Assembly: GCA_947065955.1 (NCBI GenBank)
Contig: CAMSXY010000002.1
Coordinates: 1 to 23,884 of the forward strand
Reading direction: 5' to 3'
DNA length: 23,884 bases
From: an uncultured Caryophanales bacterium
Lineage (GTDB): Bacteria > Bacillota_I > Bacilli_A > RF39 > UBA660
Shown here: one piece after another, positions 22,941 through 23,884 of the stretch
Position numbering within the stretch: the stretch's first letter is position 1
How the letters are laid out: each line of letters starts with the position of its first letter
Notes under the pieces: generated by a model
What the model was told of the DNA's origin: nothing
Database searches by the model: none
What the model saw: the letters and a program-made list of their open reading frames with translations, nothing else
Position numbers and translations under genes: made by a program

Positions 22941-23884
22941 ATGAAGAAAAAAGGATTTACTTTAATTGAATTATTAGCTGTGATTGTAATACTAGGGATT
23001 ATTGCTGTTATCGCAGTACCTACCATAAATGGTGTGATGAAAGAAAGTAGATTAGGAGCTTTTAAAGCAAGTACGTTAAGTCTTTTTCACGCTTATACAA
23101 ATTATGAGGCAGAGCATGGATTTGAGATAAAGGATGAAATCAATATCTTTGATTTGGATATAACCAATAAAAGTACATTTCTATCAGGAGAAATCTATCG
23201 AAAAGAAGATTCTATTAAGGTAGAAACCGTAAGTAATGGAGTTTATTGTGCAAGTGGAACAAGTGACAACCTAAAAATTGTAGAGGGAACTTGTGATTTA
23301 TTAGATGAAACGCCACCAGAAATTTTGAGTGTAACAAATGAGGTAACAACAAACTCTATAAAACTTTATACAACTTATGAAGAAGAGGAAAGTTTTATAA
23401 GAAAACATGAGTACCGAATTGTGAAGGAAAATGAGGATATCGAAAATGCAACCTGGATAAGTGGAGATAGTTTAACCGAAAATCTATCTACAAAAACGTT
23501 TTCTAGTCTAGAACAAGGAGTCAAGTATAATATACAAGTAAGACTTACGAATACAGCTTTAGAAAATAGTGTATCGGAAGTCTATGAATTAGAAGTATCA
23601 ACTTTTGTTTTAGAAAAACCAGTGATAACCCTATTAACAAGTAAAGAATATGCAACAGGGAAGGAAATCAAAATCACTTATCCAGAAGGAGAAAGATTTA
23701 CGTATGAATATAGTTTAGATGGGGAAAACTGGATTTTTGTAAGTGAAAAAGAAAAAGAAGTTAAAGTAGAAGAAAATACAACTGTAAGGGCAAGAGTATA
23801 TGATGGAACCAATGTAGTTTATGCCGACCCTTTAACGATTAGTGGAATTGATAAAACAAAACCTGTTGTAACAATTGTAAAAAA
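22941..23884 (+). CDS. Type IV pilin-like protein with beta-sandwich domains (partial, runs off the window)
   Basis: An open frame from ATG 22941 to the window end, at least 314 residues with no stop. The N-terminus is a classic type IV prepilin/pseudopilin: MKKKG, cleavage G5-F6, FTLIE with E at mature position 5, then a hydrophobic helix to about residue 29 with P at mature 22. A short helical/globular part with two cysteines follows (about 100-120). From residue 122 (DETPPEILSV) to about 221 lies a fibronectin-III-like beta domain, then a third domain, and at residue 304 IDKTKPVVTI begins a further repeat. This suggests a surface appendage or adhesin made by the type IV pilin route. AAAGGA (22925-22930) and GGAGG, touching the ATG, are candidate ribosome sites. 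Confidence 0.88.
   Translation, partial: MKKKGFTLIELLAVIVILGIIAVIAVPTINGVMKESRLGAFKASTLSLFHAYTNYEAEHGFEIKDEINIFDLDITNKSTFLSGEIYRKEDSIKVETVSNGVYCASGTSDNLKIVEGTCDLLDETPPEILSVTNEVTTNSIKLYTTYEEEESFIRKHEYRIVKENEDIENATWISGDSLTENLSTKTFSSLEQGVKYNIQVRLTNTALENSVSEVYELEVSTFVLEKPVITLLTSKEYATGKEIKITYPEGERFTYEYSLDGENWIFVSEKEKEVKVEENTTVRARVYDGTNVVYADPLTISGIDKTKPVVTIVK

Overview
This window is a compact, AT-rich, gene-dense stretch of chromosome from a low-GC Gram-positive bacterium (Bacillota, probably a Bacilli/Mollicutes-adjacent gut-type lineage known from metagenomes). The evidence is the gene set and order (Soj/Spo0J, SpoVT, YabE-like 3D protein, TilS-FtsH, a T-box leader, a small alarmone synthetase, an MntR-type regulator), strong AAGGAG ribosome binding sites and a strong bias to A/T at third codon positions. 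TGA is a normal stop (lgt, tatD) and Trp is TGG, so it does not use the Mycoplasma code. The assignment is inference from content. Bases 1-18 are a sequencing adapter, not genome.

Layout: (1) 19-1793, the tail of a small membrane protein, then lgt and trxB. (2) 1836-4098, divergent ppaC (CBS/DRTGG pyrophosphatase, minus) and spoVT (plus), with a bidirectional terminator separating trxB from ppaC. (3) 4091-9252, a housekeeping run: a Met-specific T-box leader and metG, a small membrane ORF with tatD, a G5/3D cell-wall protein, ksgA and a RelQ/RelP-type alarmone synthetase; this follows the Bacillus metS-yabD-yabE-ksgA order with rnmV missing. (4) 9303-14633, a 14-codon leader ORF, an AGCS amino-acid:Na+ symporter, ung, tilS and ftsH (with an extra C-terminal helical domain). 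(5) 14753-18861, parA-parB-mscS-DUF951-AbgT transporter, whose first four genes match the Bacillus soj/spo0J neighbourhood. (6) 19017-22741, a minus-strand pair (MntR-type repressor and a DUF3419/BtaA-like protein) divergent from feoA-feoB, forming a metal-uptake locus. (7) 22941 to the end, an unfinished gene for a type IV pilin-like protein fused to beta-sandwich domains.

Most genes are core functions: lipoprotein maturation, redox, translation, DNA repair, chromosome segregation, stringent response, membrane proteolysis and ion/amino-acid transport. I see no CRISPR array, transposon, prophage, tRNA or rRNA. I did not find a convincing new multi-gene system. The parts most worth a second look are the FtsH C-terminal domain, the pilin/beta-sandwich fusion, the DUF3419-like protein beside the metal regulator, the Mn-type regulator facing an iron transporter, and the leader ORF before the AGCS transporter.
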